Origin: an uncultured Bacteroidales bacterium
Lineage (GTDB): Bacteria; Bacteroidota; Bacteroidia; Bacteroidales; Muribaculaceae
Reading direction: 5' to 3'
DNA length: 64,000 bases
Assembly: GCA_905210435.1 (NCBI GenBank)
Contig: CAJLWO010000003.1
Span: 1-64,000 of the forward strand
The position numbers and the translations under genes are program-made. Below, one piece after another: positions 36,505 to 45,061 of this stretch. The notes under the pieces were generated by a model, which worked only from the letters and a program-made list of their open reading frames with translations, did not search any database and was not told where the DNA came from. Within the stretch, counting starts at the first letter, position 1. Each line of letters opens with the position of its first letter.

Positions 36505-39111
36505 TTACGGCTTGTACGTGAACTTCACCGACTGCAACTGCGCCGGGTCGGAACTGTTGCCGTAGTATATCACATAATCGCCGGCGAGGGGAAGCATCTC
36601 CTCGTTGGCGGGGTCAAACCAGAGGAAAGCGTTTTCGTCGAGCTTGAACTCCACCTTCTTCGTCTCTCCGGGGCGCAGGTCAACGCGAGCGAAGTCGCGC
36701 AACTGCATCGACGGCCCATCGACATCGGCCGGACGGCTCACATACACCTGCACGGTCTCCGTTCCCGCCATCTTGCCCTTGTTGGTCACCGGCACCGTAA
36801 GAACGGCGCCCTCGCGCTTTTTGTTCTTGACCTTAGCCTTGCCCGTCTTGAAGTCGGTATAGCTCAGACCGTGACCGAAATGATAGAGCGGTGTACCCTT
36901 GTAGTAACGGTACGTACGGTTCTTCATACTGTAGTCAAGGAAGTCGGGAAGCTCGTCGGTCGATGTGTAGAATGTGATTGGCAGCTTGCCCGACGGATTA
37001 TAGTCACCGAAAAGCACATCGGCGATAGCTTCGCCGCCGGCCTGACCGGGATACCACACCTGCAGTGCGGCGGCAGAGGGTGCCGCCTCGTCGGTGATGG
37101 CAACAGCCGAGCCTGAATAGTTGACATAGACCACCTTCTTGCCGGCATCGCGAAGTGCGGCAAGTATGCGTCGCTGCGATGCGGGAAGCTCGATAATCTC
37201 ACGGTCGCCGCCACGGAAGCCCTCGACTCTGATGGGCGTCTCCTCACCTTCGAGCTGCGGCGAAAGTCCGCCCGCGAAGAGTACCACGTCGACATTGGCG
37301 AACTGATCGACCACCGAGTCGATATCGAGTGTTTTCTGTCGGCCGAAGTCAATCGACAGCGCGTCGCCCGCAGTCTCGGTGCATGTATAAGCAATCTTGA
37401 TGTTGTAGGTCTTGCCGGCCTCGACCTCATATTTGCACGCCTCCGAGCTCTTCATGTTGACACCCCAGAAAATACCCTGGCCGTTGATTTCGATCCAGAG
37501 CCAGCCTATCGACTGCGCGCTGAAAGCTATCTCTCCCGACTCCTCAGGCACAAACTTGGTAGTGAACTCCACTGCAAATCCGCCAAGAGGCACCCCGGGC
37601 GCCCACACCGTAGCTCCCGACGACGAGAACTTCAGCGGGTTGGAATAGATGCAGGTCACGTCGGGCTCACGCCCCTTGTCGTTGGTGTTCCAGTAGCGGG
37701 CGTCGAAACCGGGCTTACCGTTGGAGGCCTGCGTCTGATTGAAGAAACTATCTATCACTTTGTCCGATGCATGGTCAACACCCGGAATATACGTGAGCCG
37801 GTCGGCCGGAACGCGCTTGCTCATAGCCGAGTAGAGCGTCGATGTGGCCGATGGGAAACCGTTGTAGTTGCCCCACTGCATGATGGAATCGTTGGCGTTC
37901 GGGCCTATAAGTCCTATTTTCAAATCCTTGGCAAGAGGCAATGTGCCGTCGTTCTTGAGCAGCACTATCGACTCGTGGGCCATGCGGTCGGCAAGCGCCT
38001 TGTGGGCATCGGAGTCGATGACATCGGCGGGAATGTTAGTCCACGCCACAAGCGCGTCATCATCCATTTCGCCAAGCTGATAGCGCATCTTCATCACGCG
38101 TATCGCCGACTTGTCGATCTCCTTTTCATCTATGATACCTTTGCCGACAGCGTCGACAAGCCGGCCATACACTCCGCCGCACTCCAGGTCTGTGCCGGCA
38201 CGCACGGCAGCGGCCGACGCATGGCTTTCGTCCGGTTCGGTCTGATGGCAGCCTCCGTTATAGAAATCGCCGATGGCGCCGCAATCCGACACCACCACGC
38301 CGTCAAATCCCCACTCGTCGCGCAATATTGTCTGCAACAGCTGGTTGCTGCCGCAGCAAGGTTCATCCTCATAGCGGTTGTAGGCACACATCACCTGCTT
38401 CACATCGCCATCCTCCACCAGCGACTTGAACGCCGGCAGATACGTCTCCCACAAGTCGCGGGCCGGTATGTTCTTGGCATTGAACGAGTGGCGGCACCAC
38501 TCCGGACCGCTATGCACCGCATAATGCTTGGCGCACGCCATCAGTTTATAGTGGTTGAGCGCCTTGTCGCCGCGGAAATTGCCACCCTCGAAAGAGTCGC
38601 CCTGCAGTCCGCGCACCACGCTCAGTCCCATGCGCGACGTCAGATACGGATCCTCACCGTATGTCTCGTGTCCGCGACCCCAGCGCGGGTCGCGGTAAAT
38701 GTTGATATTGGGAGTCCAGAACGTCAGCCCCTGATAGATGTTGAGCGGACCGGCCTTTTTAGCCAGCGTGTTTTTGGCACGGGCCTCGTCGGAAATAGCG
38801 GTAAACACATCATAAAGCAGTTCGTCGTCAAACGAAGCCGCCATGCCGATAGGCTGCGGGAACACCGTCGCCCTGCCGGCGCGTCCCACGCCGTGAAGCG
38901 CCTCGTTCCACCAGTTGTACTGCTTGATGCCAAGCCGCCCGATAGCAGGCGACTGATGCTGCATTAGCGAAACCTTTTCCTGCAACGTCATCTCGGCCAC
39001 GATACTCTCCGCCCGTTGCTGCGGCGTTGCCGTCGGGTCCTTATACACCTGTCCCGAAGCCGACAACACAGTCATCGCGCCCAAAATAGCAAAAATTTTA
39101 CACTTCATCAT
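36505..39111 (-). CDS. Glycoside hydrolase family 3 enzyme with PA14 insert
   Basis: Secreted beta-xylosidase/beta-glucosidase-type enzyme of 868 residues with a signal peptide ending near SASGQ. The N-terminal barrel holds MTLQEKVSLM, NWWNEALHGVGR and the nucleophile Asp in VVVSDCGAIGDF (about 276). The second domain starts about 390 and contains an inserted PA14-like domain (about 455-600, FDARYWN...IEINGQGIF) that may bind sugars. A Fn3-like domain (about 770-860) closes the chain. It probably acts in the periplasm on oligosaccharides. No SusCD pair is adjacent. The start may be either of two ATGs (39111 or 39108). Confidence 0.93.
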   Translation of the reverse strand: MMKCKIFAILGAMTVLSASGQVYKDPTATPQQRAESIVAEMTLQEKVSLMQHQSPAIGRLGIKQYNWWNEALHGVGRAGRATVFPQPIGMAASFDDELLYDVFTAISDEARAKNTLAKKAGPLNIYQGLTFWTPNINIYRDPRWGRGHETYGEDPYLTSRMGLSVVRGLQGDSFEGGNFRGDKALNHYKLMACAKHYAVHSGPEWCRHSFNAKNIPARDLWETYLPAFKSLVEDGDVKQVMCAYNRYEDEPCCGSNQLLQTILRDEWGFDGVVVSDCGAIGDFYNGGCHQTEPDESHASAAAVRAGTDLECGGVYGRLVDAVGKGIIDEKEIDKSAIRVMKMRYQLGEMDDDALVAWTNIPADVIDSDAHKALADRMAHESIVLLKNDGTLPLAKDLKIGLIGPNANDSIMQWGNYNGFPSATSTLYSAMSKRVPADRLTYIPGVDHASDKVIDSFFNQTQASNGKPGFDARYWNTNDKGREPDVTCIYSNPLKFSSSGATVWAPGVPLGGFAVEFTTKFVPEESGEIAFSAQSIGWLWIEINGQGIFWGVNMKSSEACKYEVEAGKTYNIKIAYTCTETAGDALSIDFGRQKTLDIDSVVDQFANVDVVLFAGGLSPQLEGEETPIRVEGFRGGDREIIELPASQRRILAALRDAGKKVVYVNYSGSAVAITDEAAPSAAALQVWYPGQAGGEAIADVLFGDYNPSGKLPITFYTSTDELPDFLDYSMKNRTYRYYKGTPLYHFGHGLSYTDFKTGKAKVKNKKREGAVLTVPVTNKGKMAGTETVQVYVSRPADVDGPSMQLRDFARVDLRPGETKKVEFKLDENAFLWFDPANEEMLPLAGDYVIYYGNSSDPAQLQSVKFTYKP

Positions 39112-39165
39112 TAAAAAATTTTATGTTAGGATATGTTAGGTTAGTTTACTTATAATAATTTATCA

Positions 39166-40047
39166 TCAATCGTCCTGTTCATAATAATACGAATAATCTA
39201 TTCCCTTCATAAACATTTCCCTATCGTCAATTCGATCGGTCAATGCCCGGGCTATCAACATTTTAAGTTTTGTGGAATTTACAGGACTCAGACGCATTGC
39301 TTCCATATATTCAGTCTTATCAATTTTGCTCCAGTCGACGCAACATTTTAATGACCGCTTTAAAATCAAATCAAGCCAAATTCTGGTACTACGCCCGTTC
39401 CCTTCCATGAAAGGATGAGCTATATTCATTTCAACATACTTGTCAACAATCTCCTCAAGTGTAGATTCGGGCATCTGCTCTATTTGTGATAATGTCTGAC
39501 CAAGAAAATGTGATACGGCGAACTGAAATCCGCCTTTTGAAATATTCTTTTGACGAATTTGCCCTGCAAAATCATAAAGTCCGCCAAAAAGATAAGCATG
39601 TATCTGCTGCAATCCCCGTGCTGTCCCTACTTCAATTCCTTGCAGCAAGGAACTATCCCAAAGCTGATAAGCCTTGTCTCTACTTCTGCTGTCAATCTGA
39701 TTTTCACCGGTAATCAACCATCGGGCAAAAGCAATGGCATGTTTACCTGACGTTTTTTCAACAAGTCCGAGTATTTGATCCTGGGGCAGGCAATCCGTTA
39801 AATAACGTTTACCATCGGGTGCTACAAGTTTCAGTTGGTTACATGCAGTAACCAACTCACTCCCGCTCTTATTGAGCCGGTGTTTCATCACCTTCCAATA
39901 ATTGCGCGGATTTTTACTTTCTGTAAGAATTCCTATGACATCAACAACAGAAAATAGCCATCTATTTCCTTCATAATCCCACGCCGCTCGCACCTCCTTA
40001 TCGTTAAAGAAGCGTATGGATATTTTTTGTTGCTGATTATCTGTCAT
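39166..40047 (-). CDS. BRO-like / Fic fusion protein
   Basis: Protein of 293 residues. Residues about 8-110 resemble the BRO-N domain of phage antirepressors (IRFFNDKEVRAAWDYEGNRW, VVDVIGILTESKNPRNYWKV, YLTDCLPQDQILGLVEKT). Residues about 130-280 are a Fic domain with the full active-site motif HPFMEGNGRSTR at about 212-223. Fic enzymes move AMP or other nucleotides to target proteins. I see no clear S/T-x-x-x-E-G/N inhibitory helix. Base composition is poorer in G+C than both neighbours, so it was probably acquired. A paired antitoxin gene is not visible. Confidence 0.87.
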   Translation of the reverse strand: MTDNQQQKISIRFFNDKEVRAAWDYEGNRWLFSVVDVIGILTESKNPRNYWKVMKHRLNKSGSELVTACNQLKLVAPDGKRYLTDCLPQDQILGLVEKTSGKHAIAFARWLITGENQIDSRSRDKAYQLWDSSLLQGIEVGTARGLQQIHAYLFGGLYDFAGQIRQKNISKGGFQFAVSHFLGQTLSQIEQMPESTLEEIVDKYVEMNIAHPFMEGNGRSTRIWLDLILKRSLKCCVDWSKIDKTEYMEAMRLSPVNSTKLKMLIARALTDRIDDREMFMKGIDYSYYYEQDD

Positions 40048-40092
40048 ATAAATAAATGATTTCCCGCGTCTAATTACTCATTACTAATTGAA

Positions 40093-41397
40093 TTAGCGCC
40101 ATTGCCGGTAGGCGTAGCCGAGCATTTTGTAGGCTTCGCGGTCAAGTTCCTCGCGGAACTGTGGTGCGGCAATCGAGATGAGCAGGCGGGCGCGGTCCAC
40201 CATATTGCGGCCGCGCAGGTTGACGGCGCCGTACTCCGTAACAACCCAGTTGGTCTGGAAACGTGTGGTCACCACACCGGCTCCGGGAGTCAGTATCGGT
40301 TTGATTTTGCTCATACCCTTCGAGGTGGTCGAGAGCATGGCTATGAACGACTGTCCGCCGGGGCTTCGCGACGTGCCGTAGATGAAATCATGCTGTCCGC
40401 CCACGCCCGAATAGATGCGCGTGCCGATGGAGTCGGCGCACACCTGACCCGACAGGTCAATCTCCAGACAAGAATTTATTGCCACGGCATTTCTGTTCTG
40501 CGCGATGATAAACGGGTCGTTGACCCACGATATGTCGCGGAAAAGAAACGCACGGTTATAGTTCATGAAGTCATACAGACGCCGGGTGCCGAGCGCAAGC
40601 GACGCCACCGACACTCCAGGCTCTATGGTCTTGCAGGAGTTGTCGACCACACCGCTTTCTATCAAATCGACCATACCGTTGGTAAGCGCTTCGGTATGAA
40701 TGCCTAAATGGCGGTGTGAACTCAGCGAATGGAGCACGGCATTGGGCACGGAGCCGACCCCGACCTGAAGCGTCGAGCCATCCTGGATATGCTCGGCCAC
40801 ATAACGGCCGATCGACATCTCTGCCTCCGTAGGCTCCACGTCGGGGGTCTCGGCAAGCGGGTCGTCAACCTTGACGAGAGCGTCGATTCTCGATATATGT
40901 ATCACCGAGTCGCCATACGTAAACGGCATCATCGGGTTTATCTGCGCGATAATTATCTTGGCACATTCGATGGCCGACGGCGTAAGGTCGGCCGACACGC
41001 CGAGCGACACATTGCCGTATTCGTCGGGCATCGAGCAGTTTATCAGCGCCACATCCAGTTTTATCGTGCCGTCGCGAAACAGAATAGGCACCTGGCCGAA
41101 AAACCTCGGGGTAGTAGTGGCATACCCCTCGTTGACCCAGCCGCGCACCGCGTTCGACACAAAAAACGAGTCTATATGAAACGCGTCCTTCAGCTCGGGA
41201 TTGCACAGCGGCGACACCCTCCTTGCCAGCGCAAAAGCATTGTAGAGAATGACATCCCGGAGCTCTTTGCCCCTTTTAGCCAACGCAGCCACCAGTGCCT
41301 CGGGTATGGAACAGCTCCCCTGCACGAACACATGGTCTCCGCTTTTAATCAGTTTGACCGCCTCATCGGCCGTCATATATTTGTACTGTGTAATCAT
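40093..41397 (-). CDS. Acetyl-CoA hydrolase/CoA-transferase family enzyme
   Basis: Enzyme of 434 residues of the acetate/butyrate/4-hydroxybutyrate CoA-transferase type. A catalytic glutamate is likely in HTEALTNGM at about 235. Further marks are VQGSCSIPEALV near the start, GVGSVPNAV at about 205 and the late TEYGAVNLRGRNM. It moves CoA between short acids and acetate in fermentation. I prefer the ATG at 41397, because the longer frame to 41424 starts with TTG. Substrate cannot be read by eye. Confidence 0.88.
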   Translation of the reverse strand: MITQYKYMTADEAVKLIKSGDHVFVQGSCSIPEALVAALAKRGKELRDVILYNAFALARRVSPLCNPELKDAFHIDSFFVSNAVRGWVNEGYATTTPRFFGQVPILFRDGTIKLDVALINCSMPDEYGNVSLGVSADLTPSAIECAKIIIAQINPMMPFTYGDSVIHISRIDALVKVDDPLAETPDVEPTEAEMSIGRYVAEHIQDGSTLQVGVGSVPNAVLHSLSSHRHLGIHTEALTNGMVDLIESGVVDNSCKTIEPGVSVASLALGTRRLYDFMNYNRAFLFRDISWVNDPFIIAQNRNAVAINSCLEIDLSGQVCADSIGTRIYSGVGGQHDFIYGTSRSPGGQSFIAMLSTTSKGMSKIKPILTPGAGVVTTRFQTNWVVTEYGAVNLRGRNMVDRARLLISIAAPQFREELDREAYKMLGYAYRQWR

Positions 41398-41532
41398 TCT
41401 ATCGATTTTTCGGTCTGTTTTCAATTGGTATTGTAAATATAGGCATATTTTCGGTAGAATAGCACCCTATTATGAATATTTGACGATTTTTAGTCAACTT
41501 CGGAACAATCTAATGCGTTATACTTGCAAATA

Positions 41533-41650
41533 ACCTAATACTATACTCTATCAGGTGGGGATGGAAATCCCGTAAGGCGCTGTTGGAAGCGACGCGCAGC
41601 CTGACATGACAACAAAGAGGGTGACAGCCTATGGCCGCGTCACCCTTTTT
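41533..41650 (+). ncRNA. Candidate small RNA ending in an intrinsic terminator
   Basis: In a gap between two minus-strand genes, plus-strand TATACTTG (41519-41526, one off TAnnTTTG) is followed by three hairpins and then AGGGTGAC / GTCACCCT (41618-41646) with a run of T. No gene uses this terminator on the plus strand. On the minus strand the same stem could end the menG transcript, which is the simpler alternative. Confidence 0.3.
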
Positions 41651-41679
41651 CAGAAGAAATTCAAGTATGACACGCCATA

Positions 41680-41767
41680 TTGTAGGGCTGCACCCCGGCG
41701 CAGCCGCCAAGCAAATGATCTATCGGCTGCTCCGGGGAGCAGCCCTACATCACGCTACCGTCAATTT
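41680..41767. repeat. Dispersed double-hairpin repeat, copy 2
   Basis: Inverted copy of the element at 36321-36420, with the same two hairpins (GGCTGCGCCGGGGTGCAGCC and GGCTGCTCCCCGGAGCAGCC in its own orientation) and shared outer phrase ATTGACGG. It lies between the possible small RNA and the end of menG. Confidence 0.8.
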
Positions 41768-41781
41768 ATAGGCACTGCCTT

Positions 41782-42525
41782 TCAACGTTTATAACCGGTA
41801 TATATGGTGCAGACTCCGAATGTCATGCGGCGGAATGACGTGTCGCTCAGTCCGGCCTCCTCCATAAGAGTCGTCATCGCCTCCCCCTGTGCCACGGCGG
41901 CAATCGATTCGGGCAGATAGCTGTAGGCGCGCACATCTTTCGACACGATACGCCCCGCTACCGGTATGACGCACCGTGTATAGAATTTATAGAACGGACG
42001 GACCAGTGCCGACGGAGGCGTCGACAGCTCGATTACCACAAGGCGTCCACCCTTGCGGAGCACACGTGCCATCTCGCGATAACCGTCAAGCAGATGCTCG
42101 AAATTACGAACGCCATACGCCACTGTGATGCAGTCAAACGATTCATCGGCAAACGGCATATGGAGGCAGTCGGCCTGCTGCAGCGCGATACGCTGCTCCA
42201 GCCCTGCTTTCGCCACCTTGCGGCGACCTACGGCGAGCATCCCTTCCGAAAGGTCGATGCCCGTGATGCGGGCCGAGGGGAGCCGGCGGGCGAGCGCTAT
42301 CGCCACATCGGCCGTACCTGTGGCCACGTCGAGTATCCCGGCTGGCGAGCCGGCCTCCACCTCTCCGATAGCTTTGCGGAGCCAGCGGCGGTGAAGCCCG
42401 AAACTCATGGCCGAGTTCATAAAGTCATAGGCCGGAGCGATGGAGTCAAACATCGCTTCGACCTGTTGTGTCTTGTCGCGGCTGTCGCCGGCGTATGGAT
42501 TGATGCGTTCGGCTGCGTCGCCCAT
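41782..42525 (-). CDS. menG: Demethylmenaquinone methyltransferase
   Basis: Protein of 247 residues. SAM-binding motif I LDVATGTADVAIAL is at about 63, and KDVRAYSYLPESI near the end marks the UbiE/MenG family. It catalyses the last, C-methylating step of menaquinone synthesis, the expected quinone in this group. I chose the ATG at 42525, just after the purC stop. A longer frame to 42567 would overlap purC. Confidence 0.92.
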   Translation of the reverse strand: MGDAAERINPYAGDSRDKTQQVEAMFDSIAPAYDFMNSAMSFGLHRRWLRKAIGEVEAGSPAGILDVATGTADVAIALARRLPSARITGIDLSEGMLAVGRRKVAKAGLEQRIALQQADCLHMPFADESFDCITVAYGVRNFEHLLDGYREMARVLRKGGRLVVIELSTPPSALVRPFYKFYTRCVIPVAGRIVSKDVRAYSYLPESIAAVAQGEAMTTLMEEAGLSDTSFRRMTFGVCTIYTGYKR

Positions 42526-42538
42526 CAGAACATTGTCC

Positions 42539-43492
42539 TTACAGTTGGAGATTGGCGAGACAGTCAAGCACGTTGCGCTCGATGCGCTCGGTAAGATGCT
42601 CTTCGGGAGTGCGCACGAACTGCTTGCCCGTGATATGCTCGTAGAGCTCGATGTAACGGTCGGTCACCGAAGCGATGAACTCGTCGGTCATCTCGGGCAC
42701 CTGCTGGCCGGCCTTGCCCATGAAACCGTGGTCGATAAGCCACTGGCGCACGAACTCCTTGGAGAGCTGGCGCTGCGGTTCGCCCTTCTCGAAACGTTCC
42801 TGATAGCCGTCGGCGTAGAAGTAGCGCGACGAGTCGGGAGTATGGATTTCGTCGATAAGTATCACCTTGCCGTCACGTTTGCCGAACTCATATTTGGTAT
42901 CAACGAGTATCAGACCTTTGGCGGCGGCCATCTCGGTGCCGCGGGCGAAGAGTGCGCGTGTGTAGCGCTCCATCACCTCATAGTCCTCCTTCGACACGAT
43001 ACCCTGCGCAATGATTTCCTCGCGCGATATGTTCTCGTCGTGACCCTCGTCGGCCTTGGTGGTCGGGGTGATGATAGGCTCGGGGAAACGTTCGTTCTCG
43101 CGCATGCCGTCGGGCAGTTTCACTCCGCACAGTTCACGGCATCCGGCCTGATATTCACGCCATGCCGAACCGGTAAGGTAGCCGCGGATTATCATCTCCA
43201 CGCGGAATCCCTCGCACTTGTAGCCCACGGTGACCATCGGGTCGGGCGACGCGAGCTTCCAGTTGGGCACGATGTCGGCGGTAGCGTCGAGGAATGTCTC
43301 GGCAATCTGATTGAGCACCTGACCCTTGTAAGGTATTCCCTTGGGCAGGATGACATCGAAGGCAGATATGCGGTCGGTGGCAATCATAACCATGATGTTG
43401 TCGTCGATGGTGTAGACATCGCGTACTTTGCCATGATACACGGCAGTTTGTCCGGGAAAACGGAAGTCGGTGGTCAGAAGTGTCTTATCCAT
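42539..43492 (-). CDS. purC: SAICAR synthetase (purine synthesis)
   Basis: Phosphoribosylaminoimidazole-succinocarboxamide synthase of 317 residues, the long form. Family marks: VYHGKVRDVYTIDDNIMVMI, TDRISAFDVILPKGIPYKG, YLTGSAWREYQAG and LILVDTKYEFG. The ATG at 43492 gives MDKTLLTTDF; the longer frame begins with TTG. It is in a row with phoH and menG on the same strand, with a 13-nt gap to menG. Confidence 0.95.
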   Translation of the reverse strand: MDKTLLTTDFRFPGQTAVYHGKVRDVYTIDDNIMVMIATDRISAFDVILPKGIPYKGQVLNQIAETFLDATADIVPNWKLASPDPMVTVGYKCEGFRVEMIIRGYLTGSAWREYQAGCRELCGVKLPDGMRENERFPEPIITPTTKADEGHDENISREEIIAQGIVSKEDYEVMERYTRALFARGTEMAAAKGLILVDTKYEFGKRDGKVILIDEIHTPDSSRYFYADGYQERFEKGEPQRQLSKEFVRQWLIDHGFMGKAGQQVPEMTDEFIASVTDRYIELYEHITGKQFVRTPEEHLTERIERNVLDCLANLQL

Positions 43493-43535
43493 AAAAGTCA
43501 AGTATATTATGTGTTAATGATTTGTCATTGCAGTG

Positions 43536-44528
43536 TCATTCGCCGGGCGACGATGCGGTGTCGCCAGCAGGAGCCGGTTTCTCCTCCTTGTGCGTCTTGT
43601 CGTACTGCTCGTAGGCCTCGACAATGCGCTGCACAAGGTGGTGGCGCACTATATCTTTCTTGCCGAACTCCACCTTGCCTATACCCTCCACTCCGTCGAG
43701 TATGCGGAGAGCCTGCACGAGTCCCGACTGAGTGGAACGCGGCAGGTCGATCTGCGACGTATCGCCCGTTATTATCATCTTGGCGTTCATGCCCAGACGC
43801 GTCAGGAACATCTTTATCTGGTGGGTGGTGGTATTCTGTGCCTCGTCGAGCACGATGACGGCGTCGTTGAGCGTGCGGCCGCGCATAAACGCCAGCGGGG
43901 CTATCTGTATCACCTTCGTCTCCATGTACTCCTTGAGCTTCACGGCAGGCACCATATCCTCGAGCGCGTCGTAGAGCGGCTGCAGGTAGGGGTCAATCTT
44001 GTCCTTCATGTCGCCGGGAAGGAAGCCGAGCTTCTCGCCCGCCTCGACGGCCGGACGCGAAAGTATGATTTTGCGTACCTCGCGGTTTTTCAGCGCCCTT
44101 ACGGCGAGCGCAATCGCCACGTAGGTCTTGCCCGTACCTGCCGGGCCGAGGGCGAATGTGAGGTCGTTTTTCACGAATGTCTCGACAAGACGCTGCTGGT
44201 TGGGCGTACGGCCGCTGATAGGCTTGCCGTTGATGCCGTAGATGATGACATCGTCCATTTTCAGGTCCTTTGGCGCCTCCCCCTTGACGATGTCGAGAAT
44301 GACATCCTCGGGCAGTTTGTTGAATTTGACGCAATAAGCCTCAAGCTCCTTGATTTTCTTTTCAAACTCCGAGGTCTCCTTGTCGTCGCCTATCACTTTG
44401 ATTACCGAACCGCGCGCCGCAAGCCTGAGCTTGGGGAACAAGTTCTTAATCAACTGCATATTGCAGTTGTTCACTCCATAGAAGCTGACGGGGTCAACAC
44501 TGTCGATGATTATAATCCGTTCAATCAT
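43536..44528 (-). CDS. phoH: PhoH-family ATPase
   Basis: Protein of 330 residues. Walker A GPAGTGKT lies at about 128-135 and Walker B VIVLDEAQNTT at about 222-232; the N-terminal domain is KH-like and the C-terminus is acidic and proline-rich. PhoH/YbeZ proteins are linked to RNA metabolism and work with the YbeY nuclease in many bacteria. The gap upstream (44529-44790) shows no gene or clear signal. Confidence 0.93.
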   Translation of the reverse strand: MIERIIIIDSVDPVSFYGVNNCNMQLIKNLFPKLRLAARGSVIKVIGDDKETSEFEKKIKELEAYCVKFNKLPEDVILDIVKGEAPKDLKMDDVIIYGINGKPISGRTPNQQRLVETFVKNDLTFALGPAGTGKTYVAIALAVRALKNREVRKIILSRPAVEAGEKLGFLPGDMKDKIDPYLQPLYDALEDMVPAVKLKEYMETKVIQIAPLAFMRGRTLNDAVIVLDEAQNTTTHQIKMFLTRLGMNAKMIITGDTSQIDLPRSTQSGLVQALRILDGVEGIGKVEFGKKDIVRHHLVQRIVEAYEQYDKTHKEEKPAPAGDTASSPGE

Positions 44529-44790
44529 ACAGATAGATTTAAGTGCAAAATTAACAAAATCGGTGCAATATCATGCATATTTCCGACTCTTTTTTATCCC
44601 TCTCGCGCCGGATACGCGCCACCCCATCCCTTGCGCTGTCAGTTACGTCCCTCCGCAACGTCAATCGCATCCGCTCAGTCACGCATCCGCTCTACTTAAA
44701 CAATGCATTTCTACCCCGATTGGTTTACCGTCCACACGCTGCGGAAGCATCTTATTGCAGCACCCCCGCCCCACTGCCGGAGCAAACAAA

Positions 44791-44818
44791 AAAGAGATGC
44801 CGGTATCGACATCTCTTT
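44791..44818 (-). terminator. Terminator of the tRNA-Asn transcript
   Basis: Stem AAAGAGATG / CATCTCTTT with a 10-nt loop, 9 nt beyond the tRNA 3' end. On the minus strand it is followed by TTTGTTTG. Confidence 0.75.
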
Positions 44819-44827
44819 CTCCTTTTG

Positions 44828-44901
44828 CGCTTCAGGATGGGCTTGAACCAACGACCCCCTGATTAACAGTCAGGTGCTCTAACCAACTGAGCTACTGAAG
44901 C
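44828..44901 (-). tRNA. tRNA-Asn (GTT)
   Basis: On the minus strand: acceptor GCTTCAG/CTGAAGC with G discriminator, D-arm with GCTCAGTTGGTTAGAGC, anticodon stem CCTGA/TCAGG around loop CTGTTAA (anticodon GTT), and T-arm with GTTCAAGC. The CCA end is not encoded. Confidence 0.96.
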
Positions 44902-44964
44902 TTGTTGCAATCACGCGATACATTGCCAACGCTCGCCGGAGGCTTTCATCGCATTTTCACTCCG

Positions 44965-44995
44965 CAAAGGTAATAGTTTTATTTTTCTTATGCAA
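44965..44995 (-). promoter_or_regulatory. Promoter of tRNA-Asn
   Basis: Minus-strand TACCTTTG (44965-44972) matches TAnnTTTG, with TTG (44993-44995) 20 nt before it as the -33 box. It leaves a leader of about 55 nt before the tRNA. Confidence 0.6.
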
Positions 44996-45061
44996 CACCT
45001 TAAGCGTTTTTTTCAAAAACAAATTGAAAAACATAATGCGTGCGGCCGTAAAACCGGCCTG

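Noticed and set aside
37771..38967. Long plus-strand open frame of about 400 codons antisense to the GH3 gene
   Set aside because: It is the mirror of a well-supported GH3 coding frame in G+C-rich DNA, has no start signal and no recognisable protein pattern.
42440..43858. Long plus-strand open frame across purC and part of phoH
   Set aside because: It covers two clear minus-strand genes and the boundary between them, and its product has no family features.
44828..44901. tRNA-Asn as attachment site of the conjugative element
   Set aside because: It is 17 kb from the transfer genes, lies amid housekeeping genes and no repeat of its 3' end was noticed near the element border.
45048..45060. Terminator of the TPR/HTH gene at the small GGCCG/CGGCC stem
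   Set aside because: The stem is short and no T-run follows on the minus strand, so the end of that transcript is left open.
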